From: Candidatus Thorarchaeota archaeon
Lineage (GTDB): Archaea; Asgardarchaeota; Thorarchaeia; Thorarchaeales; Thorarchaeaceae
DNA: 24,721 bases
Assembly (NCBI GenBank): GCA_016839245.1
Contig: JAEOUN010000069.1
Location: 1-24,721 of the forward strand
Reading direction: 5' to 3'
A model generated the notes under the pieces. It was not told the DNA's origin, made no database searches, and worked only from the letters and a program-made list of their open reading frames with translations. Below, piece after piece: positions 1-8,323 of this stretch (positions are counted from its first letter, which is position 1; every line of letters begins with the position of its first letter). Made by a program: the position numbers and the translations under genes.

Positions 1-117
1 ATATTGTGAGTGAACCCAAACCTTCGACTTCTGTGTTCCATCCTTCCCCTGACCGATGTCACCATCATCATAGACCGCAAGAGTCGGTGATCTGACAGGG
101 ATATTGCCTACCATCAT
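1..117 (-). CDS. Partial unknown protein, N-terminus only, runs off the left edge
   Basis: Thirty-nine codons run open from a double ATG at 117 to the left edge. A Shine-Dalgarno-like GGAGGG lies at about 129-134, nine to eleven bases before the start. The start overlaps the TGA of the preceding small ORF (ATGA arrangement), which suggests translational coupling. The visible residues begin MMVGNIPVRSPTLAVYDDGD and contain no motif I can assign. The frame also stays open about 20 codons upstream of the ATG, without a usual start codon, so a frameshift joining it to the upstream ORF is possible. Confidence 0.5.
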   Translation of the reverse strand, partial: MMVGNIPVRSPTLAVYDDGDIGQGKDGTQKSKVWVHSQY

Positions 118-269
118 CGAGATGCATTCCCTCCAATAGGCCTGACATCTCTCTCCTGCGTTAGTACTGATGTATCACTTTCAGTCGCAGAGAGGTCTTC
201 CACAGTTTTTGCCACGGCGTGGTCATCATCACCCTTCGCAGATCCATCACTGAGGCTGAGGAGGTTCAT
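114..269 (-). CDS. Small acidic hypothetical protein (51 aa from ATG 269)
   Basis: This short frame lies between the membrane protein at 286-792 and the partial gene at 117. It is rich in Asp, Glu, Ser and Thr with no predicted fold. An in-frame ATG at 344 would overlap the preceding gene by 59 bases. The ATG at 269 lies 16 bases after that gene's stop and fits a compact operon better. Its TGA overlaps the next ATG, the main argument that it is translated. It could instead be the leading part of the downstream gene separated by a frameshift. No function is recognised. Confidence 0.3.
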   Translation of the reverse strand: MNLLSLSDGSAKGDDDHAVAKTVEDLSATESDTSVLTQERDVRPIGGNASR

Positions 270-285
270 CCGAGAGGACTCGAGT

Positions 286-792
286 TCACCATAATCCCTC
301 TTCTTTATCAATCCACATCGGTTCTGATTCAGGTTGTCGTACAAGTATCATCAAAATACATGCTATGACTAGGGCGATAGGAATTGGAATATACCATGTA
401 AAAGCAGTCCAAGTATACATCCCTTGCATTATTTGGATAATATTTAAGCCATCAAGAACAATGAATAATTGCATTTCACTTAATATCCCGACAAGGAATA
501 CTCGTCTTTTTGTTGTCAATCGTCTATAGTATCTATAGAATTGATAGATAAACAGATACTTGAGCCCAAAATATTGTAGAGTGAATAGGTGAAGGTCCGG
601 TCTAAGAACAATGGTTCCGTCTCTATAGAATATAGTTCTCCACATCAACGAGGATATTATAAGATTAATTGACTCTTCTGAGTTCCGAAGACTGGCAAAT
701 GACGGTATGAATATGACAACGAAAAGCAGTAAAAGAGTTACTTCGTATAGCTGCATTTGATGGTGCCCAGTGAGGTATTTCTTTGAATCCAT
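286..792 (-). CDS. Hypothetical multi-pass membrane protein
   Basis: 168 residues. Hydrophobic segments lie at roughly residues 15-33, 97-120 and 132-152, with basic stretches such as YRYYRRLTTKRR between them, so it should sit in the cytoplasmic membrane. The C-terminal tail is short and acidic. GGTGA lies about seven bases before the ATG and is an acceptable ribosome binding site. It reads in the same direction as the two small frames that follow. I recognise no family and no catalytic motif. Confidence 0.6.
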   Translation of the reverse strand: MDSKKYLTGHHQMQLYEVTLLLLFVVIFIPSFASLRNSEESINLIISSLMWRTIFYRDGTIVLRPDLHLFTLQYFGLKYLFIYQFYRYYRRLTTKRRVFLVGILSEMQLFIVLDGLNIIQIMQGMYTWTAFTWYIPIPIALVIACILMILVRQPESEPMWIDKEEGLW

Positions 793-882
793 CTATATAT
801 CACCGAAATCGAGTCTTAGTAGATGAAGTACATACTACCTGGAGGAACTATCAATACCTTTGACATCTTAATCTCTCTTTTT

Positions 883-1383
883 CTAATACCAGTATAGCCA
901 TAACTCAGGTTCTCTTCCGAAATCCCATTGGTCTCTATAACTATCAAGTGAATGGCAATTATCTACTATGCGTATATACAGGGTTGTGTCTGATGCGTCA
1001 GTAATTGTGCAATAGAAATCCTGTGCTGATGGTCCAAACTCCCCAATGTATTCGCTGGCATCTGGATCTCCCCAACCATAATAGAGTTTTAGTTTCTCTA
1101 CTGGATCTCCATCTCCACCATCAAAGTCTATATGAACTTTATACACATCTGCAGTCAAATCAATACTATTTATTTCAAAAACAATCTCTAATTGGTAGGA
1201 CATAATGAAAACATATTCCTCCAAAGCTGTGTTATCATTCTCCGACCATTCTCCAGTTATTGCATGAATATCATCATAGTATTCAACACCAATGTCACTC
1301 CATGCTTGAACAGGAATTACCATACTTAAAAGAAAAAGAGTGAGTAATAGTATAAGGGATTTACCTTGGTTAGTTCTTTTCAT
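883..1383 (-). CDS. Secreted hypothetical protein with signal peptide
   Basis: 166 residues. The N-terminus is a textbook Sec signal: basic MKRTNQGK, a hydrophobic core to about residue 24, and a likely cut after the alanine of PVQA. The mature part is acidic and aromatic-rich with alternating strand-like segments, which suggests a small beta-rich exported domain. It has no C-terminal membrane anchor. GGAGGT sits seven bases before the ATG. It is the gene nearest the tRNA-Gly fragment at 1529-1570 and may lie on the inner side of an integrated element. The family is not recognised. Confidence 0.75.
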   Translation of the reverse strand: MKRTNQGKSLILLLTLFLLSMVIPVQAWSDIGVEYYDDIHAITGEWSENDNTALEEYVFIMSYQLEIVFEINSIDLTADVYKVHIDFDGGDGDPVEKLKLYYGWGDPDASEYIGEFGPSAQDFYCTITDASDTTLYIRIVDNCHSLDSYRDQWDFGREPELWLYWY

Positions 1384-1528
1384 TATTCAACCTCCTATCT
1401 AAAAAATTGTTTAATCGAAACAGCCCTATTGATATTCTTATTGTGGAAATTACATAAATATATTTCCAATCGAATTTGATGCAAAAATTTCATACAAACT
1501 GAAAATTTATTTGATGTAATTCCTCTAA

Positions 1529-1570
1529 TCCAAGCTTCTGAGCCGGGTTCAAATCCCGGTGGCCGCACCA
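1529..1570 (+). pseudogene. Isolated 3' half of a tRNA-Gly(TCC) gene
   Basis: The 42 bases read as anticodon TCC, two loop bases AA, 3' anticodon stem GCTTC, a 4-nt variable loop, T stem CCGGG/CCCGG around TTCAAAT, acceptor strand TGGCCGC, discriminator A and CCA. The required 5' half (GCGGCC-type acceptor strand, D arm, GAAGC stem) is absent from the AT-rich 145 bases upstream. A copy running from the anticodon loop to the 3' end is what archaeal tyrosine integrases use as an attachment core. This is therefore best read as the displaced half left at one end of an integrated element whose intact tRNA lies left of the window. Confidence 0.7.
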
Positions 1571-1585
1571 CTCTTCATTTGAAAC

Positions 1586-2320
1586 TTATCTACCAAAGCG
1601 TGCATTCATGTAGTCAAGAAACCAAGCTATCACAAGAAATACCATTGCTAGGACAACAAGGTACAGCACCTTTCCAACATCAGGTAACACCCTTGGTCTG
1701 TGTTTTTTAGATCTGATTTTTACATCTGCCTCTGGATTTTGCGCCAGTAACGCGTCTGCAAATTTCTTATTTGTTAGAAGGACACGCCCCTTGCTTGTGA
1801 TATCGATATAGGCTCGATATGGCGTGTTATCAGCATACTCGATAAGCGTTTTTCGTGAAGAATTAATATTGAGAGCAGTTACAACAAAGACAAGTATTAG
1901 GCATATGGCGCTGATCCAATAGAACATTGAATAAAACAGAACCCTCATCATCCTGTCATCATCACTAAGTTCAGGAAAACTTAGGTCAAGCATTGAATAC
2001 AACCAAATGGCGATGATTGAGGCAAAGAAGACTCCGAAAAGGGCGAGCATGAGATATAGAACGTAATTCTTTCTTTGTTCATGGAAATGAGTAACTGCAT
2101 CATCCTTGCATTTTTGACACAAGTAAAACTTTCCATAAGCCTTGCCTACGTGTTCTGTCGCATTCGTTGGCCATATCGGTGCTGTATGTTTTTCAATAAG
2201 GTCCTAGTATGTTTCTGGCAACTCCTCTTCCGTACCACATCCTGCACACGTGAGTGGCCATTCACATTGGATATTAGTCGCTTTGTAACCAAAACTAACA
2301 CTTACGCGTATGACTGGCAT
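1586..2320 (-). CDS. Zinc-ribbon membrane protein interrupted by an in-frame TAG
   Basis: The well-supported start is ATG 2320, preceded by GAGGTGG eight bases upstream. Codon 39 (2206-2204) is TAG, after which the same frame continues to 1586, making 244 residues if read through. The first CxxC pair (C25, C28) lies before the TAG and the second (C68, C71) after it; together they form a classic four-cysteine zinc ribbon, so both parts belong to one protein. Two membrane segments follow (about residues 87-109 and 128-150), then a basic cytoplasmic region and a C-terminal membrane helix. A fallback start at TTG 2122 would give a 178-residue protein lacking a complete ribbon. It is a nonsense mutation, a sequencing error or, less likely, a recoded stop. 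Confidence 0.65.
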
Positions 2321-2385
2321 CTCAAAATCCACCTCTTTTTTGAGAGAGGTGAAAAGCCCCTTTAATACTTTTCAAATTTAAATAT

Positions 2386-2877
2386 TCAATTAATATTTCT
2401 TAAGATTCGGGATTGCATTTCTAATGCCTTGCTGTCTTCTGGTTTCTCTTGCAAGTATCTTGAGATATGACCATTAGCTCTCTCAAAATAACTCAGATTT
2501 TCTTCACATAGTGCAGCATTGTACAAGGCCCTTTGATGATCTGGCATAGCATGAAGTACGATTTCGAGATAGTGGAGTGCATCTTGCCACCGTTCCTGTT
2601 CAATGTATTCGAGAGAGAGTTCTAGATATCTTTCAGATACCGCATAACTGGAATATCTGCGTGGATACTCATACCATCCCATTAACTCCTTGAAACTGTA
2701 GGTCACGATGGGCACAAAGAATCCGAGCAAGAGGGCTGTCACATCATCCCAAGGCAAGAATCCTGTTCTTGAGAGGGCTAAACATGTCAGTGCGCAGAGA
2801 GACCCGGTCATAAGATACCAGACCACTGCCCATTTTCGTTCTCTAGAGAACTTGTATCCCCACTTTCTAAGACTCAT
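2386..2877 (-). CDS. TPR protein anchored by two N-terminal membrane helices
   Basis: 163 residues. Two hydrophobic helices (about 15-36 and 46-62) are followed by a soluble region (84-160) with the small/large residue spacing of tetratricopeptide repeats, for example the stretch around WQDALHYLEIVL and the next helix pair around RALYNAALCEEN. The TPRs would face the cytoplasm and bind a protein partner. The ATG is preceded immediately by AAAAGG with no real spacing, so translation may be leaderless. It follows the interrupted zinc-ribbon gene on the same strand. The partner is unknown. Confidence 0.65.
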   Translation of the reverse strand: MSLRKWGYKFSRERKWAVVWYLMTGSLCALTCLALSRTGFLPWDDVTALLLGFFVPIVTYSFKELMGWYEYPRRYSSYAVSERYLELSLEYIEQERWQDALHYLEIVLHAMPDHQRALYNAALCEENLSYFERANGHISRYLQEKPEDSKALEMQSRILRNIN

Positions 2878-2999
2878 CCTTTTCTCGACATAGATGTTTT
2901 AATCCGCTGTAAAAAGGGATACTTTTAACGCAGCGCTTAGTTCAACAACACAATCCTTTTGTTAGCACCTATGGACCAAACAGCCTACGAGGTAAAACC

Positions 3000-5012
3000 A
3001 TGAAATCGCTTGCACATAATGGCATTCTTGTCTTAGAACCACAACCTGCTCAAGGTCTCAAAATAATTGCTAGAGGGCAGGAGATTGTCTTTTCACAGTT
3101 GCAAGAAGAGATGGCTATTGCTTGGGTTCGAAAACTGGGTACACCTTATGTAGAAGATCCCGTTTTTGCAGCGAATTTCATGATGGACTTTAGTAAGGCA
3201 TTGGGTATTGATCCTGTACTGCAAGTGGATGAAATTGATTTTTCTGAAGTAATTCAAGTTGTAGAAGAAGAACGTGCAACAAAAGAGGACATGACCCCTG
3301 AAGAAAAGAAGGTTCAGCGGGAACAGAGGAAGCTCCTTCGTGACAGCCTCAAAGAAAAATATGGCTATGCCTTAGTTGATGGTGAGCGGATGGAGCTAGG
3401 AAATTATCAGACAGAGCCTTCTGGAATATTCATGGGGCGAGGGCAGCATCCCCTGAGAGGCAAATGGAAACAAGGTGCAACAAAGAAAGACATCACTTTG
3501 AACATCGACCCTGAGGCTGCTAGACAGCTAGAGGGCGAGTGGAAGGAATTAATTTGGGCTCCTGAAACCATGTGGATTGCAAAGTGGACTGATGAGCTCA
3601 CTGGGAAGGTCAAATACATCTGGCTCCATGATAGCACACCAATTAAACAAGAACGTGAGGCCGCGAAATTCGATAAAGCTCTGAAAGTCGAAAAGAGAAT
3701 AGATGATATTCGAGCTCACATCATGGAAGGTCTGAACTCAGAAAAACCACAGATTCGAATGGTAGCAGCTGCATGCTATCTCATAGACAATCTAAGCTTA
3801 CGTGTCGGAGATGAAAAGGATCCTGACGAGGCTGACACGGTAGGCGCTACAACTCTTCGAGCTGAGCATCTCACATTCAAAAAAGACTCGATTGTATTTG
3901 ATTTTCTTGGAAAAGATAGTGTCCCCTGGCATAAGGAAATTCAACCCGATCCCGATGTATACAGAGTTTTGAAAGAATTATATGAGAATGCCTTAGGACG
4001 AATTGCATCCTTTAAGGCAAGGACGGCTAAAAAGACAAAAGCTGATCCGAAGAAACTAGCTCAAATCTTTCCAAGTATCAATAGTACTCATGTGAACCGA
4101 TTTCTAAGTGAGGTGTACCCGGAGCTCACTGCAAAGGTGTTTAGAACTTATCATGCTACAACTATCATGCGTGATGAGCTAAAACAGAGTAGGGCAAAGA
4201 AGACTGATCCAGAGTTTATCAAGAAGGAGGCTTTTAAACGGGCCAATCTAGAAGTGGCTCGAGTAATGAATCATACAAAACAAGCTCCCAAAGGTTGGAG
4301 CAAGAGTGCGAATAGATATCAGGAACGCATTAAGAAGGCTGAGAAACGGGTGCAGAAGACTAAGGGACAGCTGAAAGAGAGTCAAGTACGTCTAAAGAAG
4401 ATCAAGAAGAAAGAGTCCGATACAAAACTCAAGAAACAAGAGTTGATAATGAAGCGAAAGGCGACAGTTGAAAGTTACAAGAACTCTGTCACGACTTGGC
4501 GAGAAAAACGTGACAGGGCTAAGGTTGCTTGGGATAATGCTCGAGATCAGAAGAGTCGGACAAGAGCTAGTAAACGAAAAGGAAAGACAACGAAAAAAGA
4601 GCGACTTGAGTCAGCTCAAGAACGTATTGACCGCACGTATAAGGCACTTGACAACGCTGAAGCAGGGCTATCAAATGCTAGAGACCGATATCAAAAGAGC
4701 AAAGAGTCCTTGGAAAAGATGCAAGAATCATTTAACAAGTGGAAAGAAATCTCTGCAAAACGGATGGCTATTGCAGAGAGAGCTGTTGCAACGCTAAAAG
4801 AACGGGTCAAGAAGGCTGAGGAAGCTAAACAAAAAATTGAGGTCGACTTTGCTCTTGCAAAAGATAGTCGTACATGGAATCTTGGAACTTCGCTCAAATC
4901 GTATATCCATCCAAAGGTTGTCTATAACTGGTCACAAAGAGTCGATTATGAGTGGCGGAATGTGTATAGTACGACTTTACAAAGGAAGTTTGAAGGCTGG
5001 ATTGACCATTAA
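3000..5012 (+). CDS. Eukaryotic-type DNA topoisomerase IB
   Basis: 670 residues. The enzyme nicks one DNA strand through a 3'-phosphotyrosine and relaxes supercoils. The catalytic set of human TOP1 is visible: R268 in LSLRVGDEK, K305 in FLGKDS, R382 in FRTYHATT, the NH pair at 424-425 in MNHTKQAP (His position), and the nucleophile Y635 in LGTSLKSYIHP. The N-terminal cap/DNA-binding region is about 1-230 and the core about 231-435. A very long basic, Lys/Glu/Arg-rich coiled-coil linker (about 436-615) separates the core from the tyrosine segment. GAGGT lies six bases before the ATG. In archaea this family is known mainly from the Thaumarchaeota/Aigarchaeota/Bathyarchaeota and some Asgard lineages. 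The gene ends directly against the convergent ArsC gene. Confidence 0.95.
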   Translation: MKSLAHNGILVLEPQPAQGLKIIARGQEIVFSQLQEEMAIAWVRKLGTPYVEDPVFAANFMMDFSKALGIDPVLQVDEIDFSEVIQVVEEERATKEDMTPEEKKVQREQRKLLRDSLKEKYGYALVDGERMELGNYQTEPSGIFMGRGQHPLRGKWKQGATKKDITLNIDPEAARQLEGEWKELIWAPETMWIAKWTDELTGKVKYIWLHDSTPIKQEREAAKFDKALKVEKRIDDIRAHIMEGLNSEKPQIRMVAAACYLIDNLSLRVGDEKDPDEADTVGATTLRAEHLTFKKDSIVFDFLGKDSVPWHKEIQPDPDVYRVLKELYENALGRIASFKARTAKKTKADPKKLAQIFPSINSTHVNRFLSEVYPELTAKVFRTYHATTIMRDELKQSRAKKTDPEFIKKEAFKRANLEVARVMNHTKQAPKGWSKSANRYQERIKKAEKRVQKTKGQLKESQVRLKKIKKKESDTKLKKQELIMKRKATVESYKNSVTTWREKRDRAKVAWDNARDQKSRTRASKRKGKTTKKERLESAQERIDRTYKALDNAEAGLSNARDRYQKSKESLEKMQESFNKWKEISAKRMAIAERAVATLKERVKKAEEAKQKIEVDFALAKDSRTWNLGTSLKSYIHPKVVYNWSQRVDYEWRNVYSTTLQRKFEGWIDH

Positions 5013-5426
5013 CTAGGGTCCAAGAATGTTTGTTCTGATTCTTCTCTCAATCTTATCTCGAGTTTCACGGAAGAATATTAGAATTTCCTCATATGACCCT
5101 TCAAATGCTGCTGGATCTTCGATAGACCAGTGTTCAATTTGCTTTGCTTCTGGAAAATGAGGACAGGTCTGCTTAGCATTATCACAGACCGTGATGACCA
5201 TGTCAATATCATAATTCACAAATTTATCGACAGGTTTTGGATAAAGTCCATTGGTTGGAATCCCCCTCTCTTTCAGAACTTCAATAGCAATTGGATTGAC
5301 TTCTGATTGTGGCTGTGTTCCTGCGCTCAACGCCTCGTAGTCTTCTTTGCCAAGGTGTCTAAGAAGTGCTTCCGCCATCTGACTTCGAGCTGAGTTGCCA
5401 GTGCAGAGAAAGAGAACACGTTTCAT
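5013..5426 (-). CDS. arsC: Arsenate reductase / low-molecular-weight phosphatase family (ArsC, thioredoxin type)
   Basis: 137 residues with the phosphatase loop CTGNSARS at 8-15 (nucleophile C8, R14), the further cysteines C81 and C88 in VCDNAKQTCPHFP that act as a redox relay in thioredoxin-linked ArsC, and the acid D104 in IEDPAA. It should reduce arsenate to arsenite through a C8-C81-C88 disulfide cascade. No arsenite pump or ArsR regulator is adjacent, so the physiological role is inferred. Its stop touches the topoisomerase stop in a tail-to-tail arrangement with zero spacing. The inverted repeat TTTCATATG/CATATGAAA (5421-5429 and 5463-5471) overlaps the start and promoter, but its core is self-palindromic so weight is low. 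Confidence 0.88.
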   Translation of the reverse strand: MKRVLFLCTGNSARSQMAEALLRHLGKEDYEALSAGTQPQSEVNPIAIEVLKERGIPTNGLYPKPVDKFVNYDIDMVITVCDNAKQTCPHFPEAKQIEHWSIEDPAAFEGSYEEILIFFRETRDKIERRIRTNILGP

Positions 5427-5585
5427 ATGATTTACTTACGAGTGTTATATTTCAACTATACGCATATGAAAAAAAAAAAAACAGATTCCAGTTTAGATGC
5501 TCCTTCTACTTCAAATTGATGTTTGTAATCATAGACAAATGCAAGCCTTTTTCTCAAACATTGACTAATCACTTACGGTGATATT

Positions 5586-5864
5586 TTGCCAACAAGATTC
5601 ATGGCACGGTTAGCAAAGATGGATGATACTCATCTGGGATTTTATGTTCCAAAATATGTAAAGGAGTTTTATCAAATAGAAGAAGGCAATTACAAGGGTG
5701 GAATTGCTCCTAAGGAAGGAGACCTTACAAGTTGTTCAATAAAATTGCGTCCATACAAACACACCTTGCGTGGTACACTTCCTAAGGACGTTGGAAGAAA
5801 AGGATCCGTTGTTGAAGTTTGGATTTATCGGCACTCACGAATTCCAGTAAAGAAACCGTCTTGA
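5586..5864 (+). CDS. Small hypothetical protein, beta-rich
   Basis: 92 residues from TTG 5586, which has GGTG five bases upstream; an in-frame ATG at 5601 would give 87. It is basic, with alternating strand-like segments (GFYVPKYVKEFY, GSVVEVWIYR) and no membrane helix. It superficially resembles small swapped-hairpin barrel proteins, but I see no decisive AbrB signature. It lies alone between divergent ArsC and a convergent membrane protein gene. Coding is supported by composition and an uninterrupted frame only. Confidence 0.5.
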   Translation: MPTRFMARLAKMDDTHLGFYVPKYVKEFYQIEEGNYKGGIAPKEGDLTSCSIKLRPYKHTLRGTLPKDVGRKGSVVEVWIYRHSRIPVKKPS

Positions 5865-5903
5865 AATGGACTTGACCTTTGATGATGAGATAATTATGTT
5901 GTT

Positions 5904-6281
5904 TTAACGAAGTCTAGCTCCACAATAGGGACAATTGACATCCATATCCTCTGAATCAATATTGAGTTCATCCAAGTCAATCTGTCCACCACAGTTGGGA
6001 CAGAATTTTGGAATGCTTCTATACTCTGCTTGTCTTGCCATTTGAGTAAAACCGGTATAGAATGATGCCTGTGAACGTTTCACGCAGAAAAGGAACAGGA
6101 CCGGTGTAGTCCCCATCAATAATAGAAATCCAATGAACATTGGCTGTAAGCCAAATGGCGAGTTAATGAGATCTATTATCATAAACCCAACGAATAACCA
6201 TACTATAATGATTACAGCAATGATTGCAGAATTGAATCCTTTTCTTTGTCCCTCAACCATATCGACAATTGGTGAACCCAC
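5904..6281 (-). CDS. Membrane protein with C-terminal zinc ribbon
   Basis: 125 residues from GTG 6281; ATG at residue 8 is an alternative start. Two membrane helices (about 18-40 and 45-66) form a hairpin, followed by a cytoplasmic tail ending in two cysteine pairs, CPNCGG and CPYCGA, separated by an acidic linker, a standard four-cysteine zinc ribbon. Such ribbons may bind a partner or have only a structural role. It lies 46 bases downstream of the DUF362 gene on the same strand. The substrate or partner is unknown. Confidence 0.7.
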   Translation of the reverse strand: MGSPIVDMVEGQRKGFNSAIIAVIIIVWLFVGFMIIDLINSPFGLQPMFIGFLLLMGTTPVLFLFCVKRSQASFYTGFTQMARQAEYRSIPKFCPNCGGQIDLDELNIDSEDMDVNCPYCGARLR

Positions 6282-6327
6282 AAAACTGCCTCAATAACAA
6301 AACATTCATGAAATCCTATAAATCCTT

Positions 6328-7161
6328 TCACTTTGATGGGCTGGAAAAGTCGGTTCTAACCATGTGAATCTTGCTTCCTAGAATTTCTGGATTAAGTTCT
6401 CCAAGATTATAGTTGCTTGACCTAACCAAGTGTTTAATATTCCGTGGGTCGAGATTCATCATTTGCGTCATTACAGAATCCACTGATACTGGTTGCTTTC
6501 CTAGTATAAAGACTCCAATCTCATGAGTCTTTGGACCATTCCAGTCCTCTACTCCCACACGAGCATCAATGATGTTAAGTTGCGGCTTGATGATTCTTGC
6601 TAAATCAGTGATTACATCATGGATTCTTGAGTGGTAGACTGACATATCCTTTCGAGGAAGTACACCAAAGAGATTCTTCATGACTCCAGTGATGTAGGAT
6701 AGATAGTGAGTCTTTGCTACAGCGACTGAGATGAAATAATGCGGTCTTGCAATGATTTTTGGCAGTTCTGGATTCTTGAAATATAAGCCATCGAATTGTA
6801 TTCTCTCAAGAGGTTCTTTACTTAGGTCTACAGTTGTAACATCAAGCCCTTCTTCTCTCATCTCATCACTGTACTCTATGTATCCAAACTTGACAAACGC
6901 ATCCTCAGCGTTTTTACTCTGGCTATCTGATTCAATAATATTAATGCTACTTTTATCATCCACATCTAAAATGAGATCTACGAGTGCTTTCACAACATCA
7001 ATATCCGTCACGGAATGTCCAGTTCCGTCTTTCATTGTACAGATATTTGGTTTGATCAATACTGGCGAATGTATTTCATTGAATCCACCGATATATGCCA
7101 GCCCAATTGAGAGGGTTCTATTGATACTCTGCTCGAATTTCACCAAAGCAACAGAATCCAA
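6328..7161 (-). CDS. DUF362 family protein
   Basis: 277 residues. Diagnostic stretches of DUF362 are present: IKPNIC near residue 37, VAVAKTHYLSYITGVMKNLF in the middle, the IIDARVGVEDWNGP segment and PVSVDSVMTQMMNLDP toward the end. The family is often found fused to ferredoxin domains, but this copy has no Cys-rich cluster, so it is the stand-alone form. No biochemical role is established for stand-alone members. The start is TTG 7161, supported by AGAGGAAG about seven bases upstream. It may be co-transcribed with its minus-strand neighbours. Confidence 0.85.
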   Translation of the reverse strand: MDSVALVKFEQSINRTLSIGLAYIGGFNEIHSPVLIKPNICTMKDGTGHSVTDIDVVKALVDLILDVDDKSSINIIESDSQSKNAEDAFVKFGYIEYSDEMREEGLDVTTVDLSKEPLERIQFDGLYFKNPELPKIIARPHYFISVAVAKTHYLSYITGVMKNLFGVLPRKDMSVYHSRIHDVITDLARIIKPQLNIIDARVGVEDWNGPKTHEIGVFILGKQPVSVDSVMTQMMNLDPRNIKHLVRSSNYNLGELNPEILGSKIHMVRTDFSSPSK

Positions 7162-7230
7162 GTCTAACTTCCTCTAGAGTATGAATCTGTTTCTCTCTAA
7201 AGAATTCTTGGAAATAGGGACTTTCTGAAA

Positions 7231-8286
7231 TCAATCACTAGCATCAAAACTTGGTCCAGATTCTTTTGGTAAAATTGTGAATTTTTCATACCTATTTATC
7301 TCATCAAGAAGTGCATGCATAAGATCGCATAGACTCTCTGGTGTTCCAAGATTCCATTTTGCTCTAACGATACCCATATCATAACGCAATCGAATGAACG
7401 TCTTCATGTCAACTTCATCTATGGTTAGAATGGATGCTTTTTGGTTCACCTCAATTGTTTCATTCTTTCTAGTTGCATCACTTGAACTGAGAAAGTAGGT
7501 GAACTCAGGTCCAATACTCTCCATCTTATCAATCGTAATCTCGACTTCAAGTGGAGGATCTGTAGTCATCTCAGCTAATACTTGAATGTCATCAATCACC
7601 TTGAGTGACTGTCCTTTTCCAACCTTGAATCTGACAATAATTGCCTTTACGACATCACATCTCTCAATACTATGGAGTACATCTAATTTTGACAAATATT
7701 TAGTAATTCGAAAATGTAATGGATCCTTCACCAGTTTTGTCGCAATTGGTGCACCTCTGAATGCAAAGATAAACCCTGCCATGTAGAAAGCCGCACCTAT
7801 AACAGTCATCAGATATCCTAATGCATCAACTAGGAGTGTATCTGTGGCAAATAGAAGCATAAATCCGATAATGGTAGACACCATTAGAAGAATTGCCCAT
7901 CCACATCCGTAAGCAGGATGGCCTCCTAATTCACCCGTTTCAAAATTCCCCTCATAGTATACTTTCCCAAAGTCATCAAGAGGTTTCACATCATCAGTGA
8001 ATTCAAGTCTGTCGAGATTTATCTTGGTTGCCCGTTTTCTCAAGAATCCAAATAAACTCCCAAAAAGCGTCGTTAGTAAGGGTGTGAATCCTATAATAAA
8101 GACCGTTTCTGGTGAGTCATTGAATGGAGGTTCTCCCAAAGACATGAAAATGAACCGCATAGCCACTAAGCCTATCGTGATAATGAATCCAACTATGGAA
8201 ATAAGAATCCATTTTTCTTGTCCGCTCTTGTCAATCTCCTCGTACAAACCACTCGCACACTCAATGTGGTCGAGGTCTGAAGACAA
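7231..8286 (-). CDS. Hypothetical membrane protein with C-terminal soluble domain
   Basis: 351 residues from TTG 8286. The first 25 residues are acidic. Membrane segments lie at about 27-49, 62-82, 126-147 and 152-176 as two hairpins, and the remaining 175 residues form a soluble alpha/beta region rich in Val, Ile and charged residues. No metal-binding or nucleotide motif is visible. The next Met is far downstream, so TTG is the most plausible start although no clear ribosome binding site precedes it. It lies 37 bases after the flavoprotein gene on the same strand. Confidence 0.65.
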   Translation of the reverse strand: MSSDLDHIECASGLYEEIDKSGQEKWILISIVGFIITIGLVAMRFIFMSLGEPPFNDSPETVFIIGFTPLLTTLFGSLFGFLRKRATKINLDRLEFTDDVKPLDDFGKVYYEGNFETGELGGHPAYGCGWAILLMVSTIIGFMLLFATDTLLVDALGYLMTVIGAAFYMAGFIFAFRGAPIATKLVKDPLHFRITKYLSKLDVLHSIERCDVVKAIIVRFKVGKGQSLKVIDDIQVLAEMTTDPPLEVEITIDKMESIGPEFTYFLSSSDATRKNETIEVNQKASILTIDEVDMKTFIRLRYDMGIVRAKWNLGTPESLCDLMHALLDEINRYEKFTILPKESGPSFDASD

Positions 8287-8323
8287 TTAAAATTTATGAC
8301 TCGTTTTGAAACTTGTAACAAAG

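Noticed and set aside
1529..1570. 3' half of a trans-spliced split tRNA
   Set aside because: Split tRNA halves carry GC-rich complementary flanks; the upstream sequence is AT-rich and unstructured. An integration scar is simpler.
2204..2206. Pyrrolysine encoded by TAG
   Set aside because: TAG is a normal terminal stop of at least seven genes here, and no pyl gene or matching tRNA is in the window. Kept only as a remote option.
5421..5471. Inverted repeat TTTCATATG/CATATGAAA around the arsC start
   Set aside because: CATATG is itself palindromic, so only three extra bases match on each side. Too weak to call an operator.
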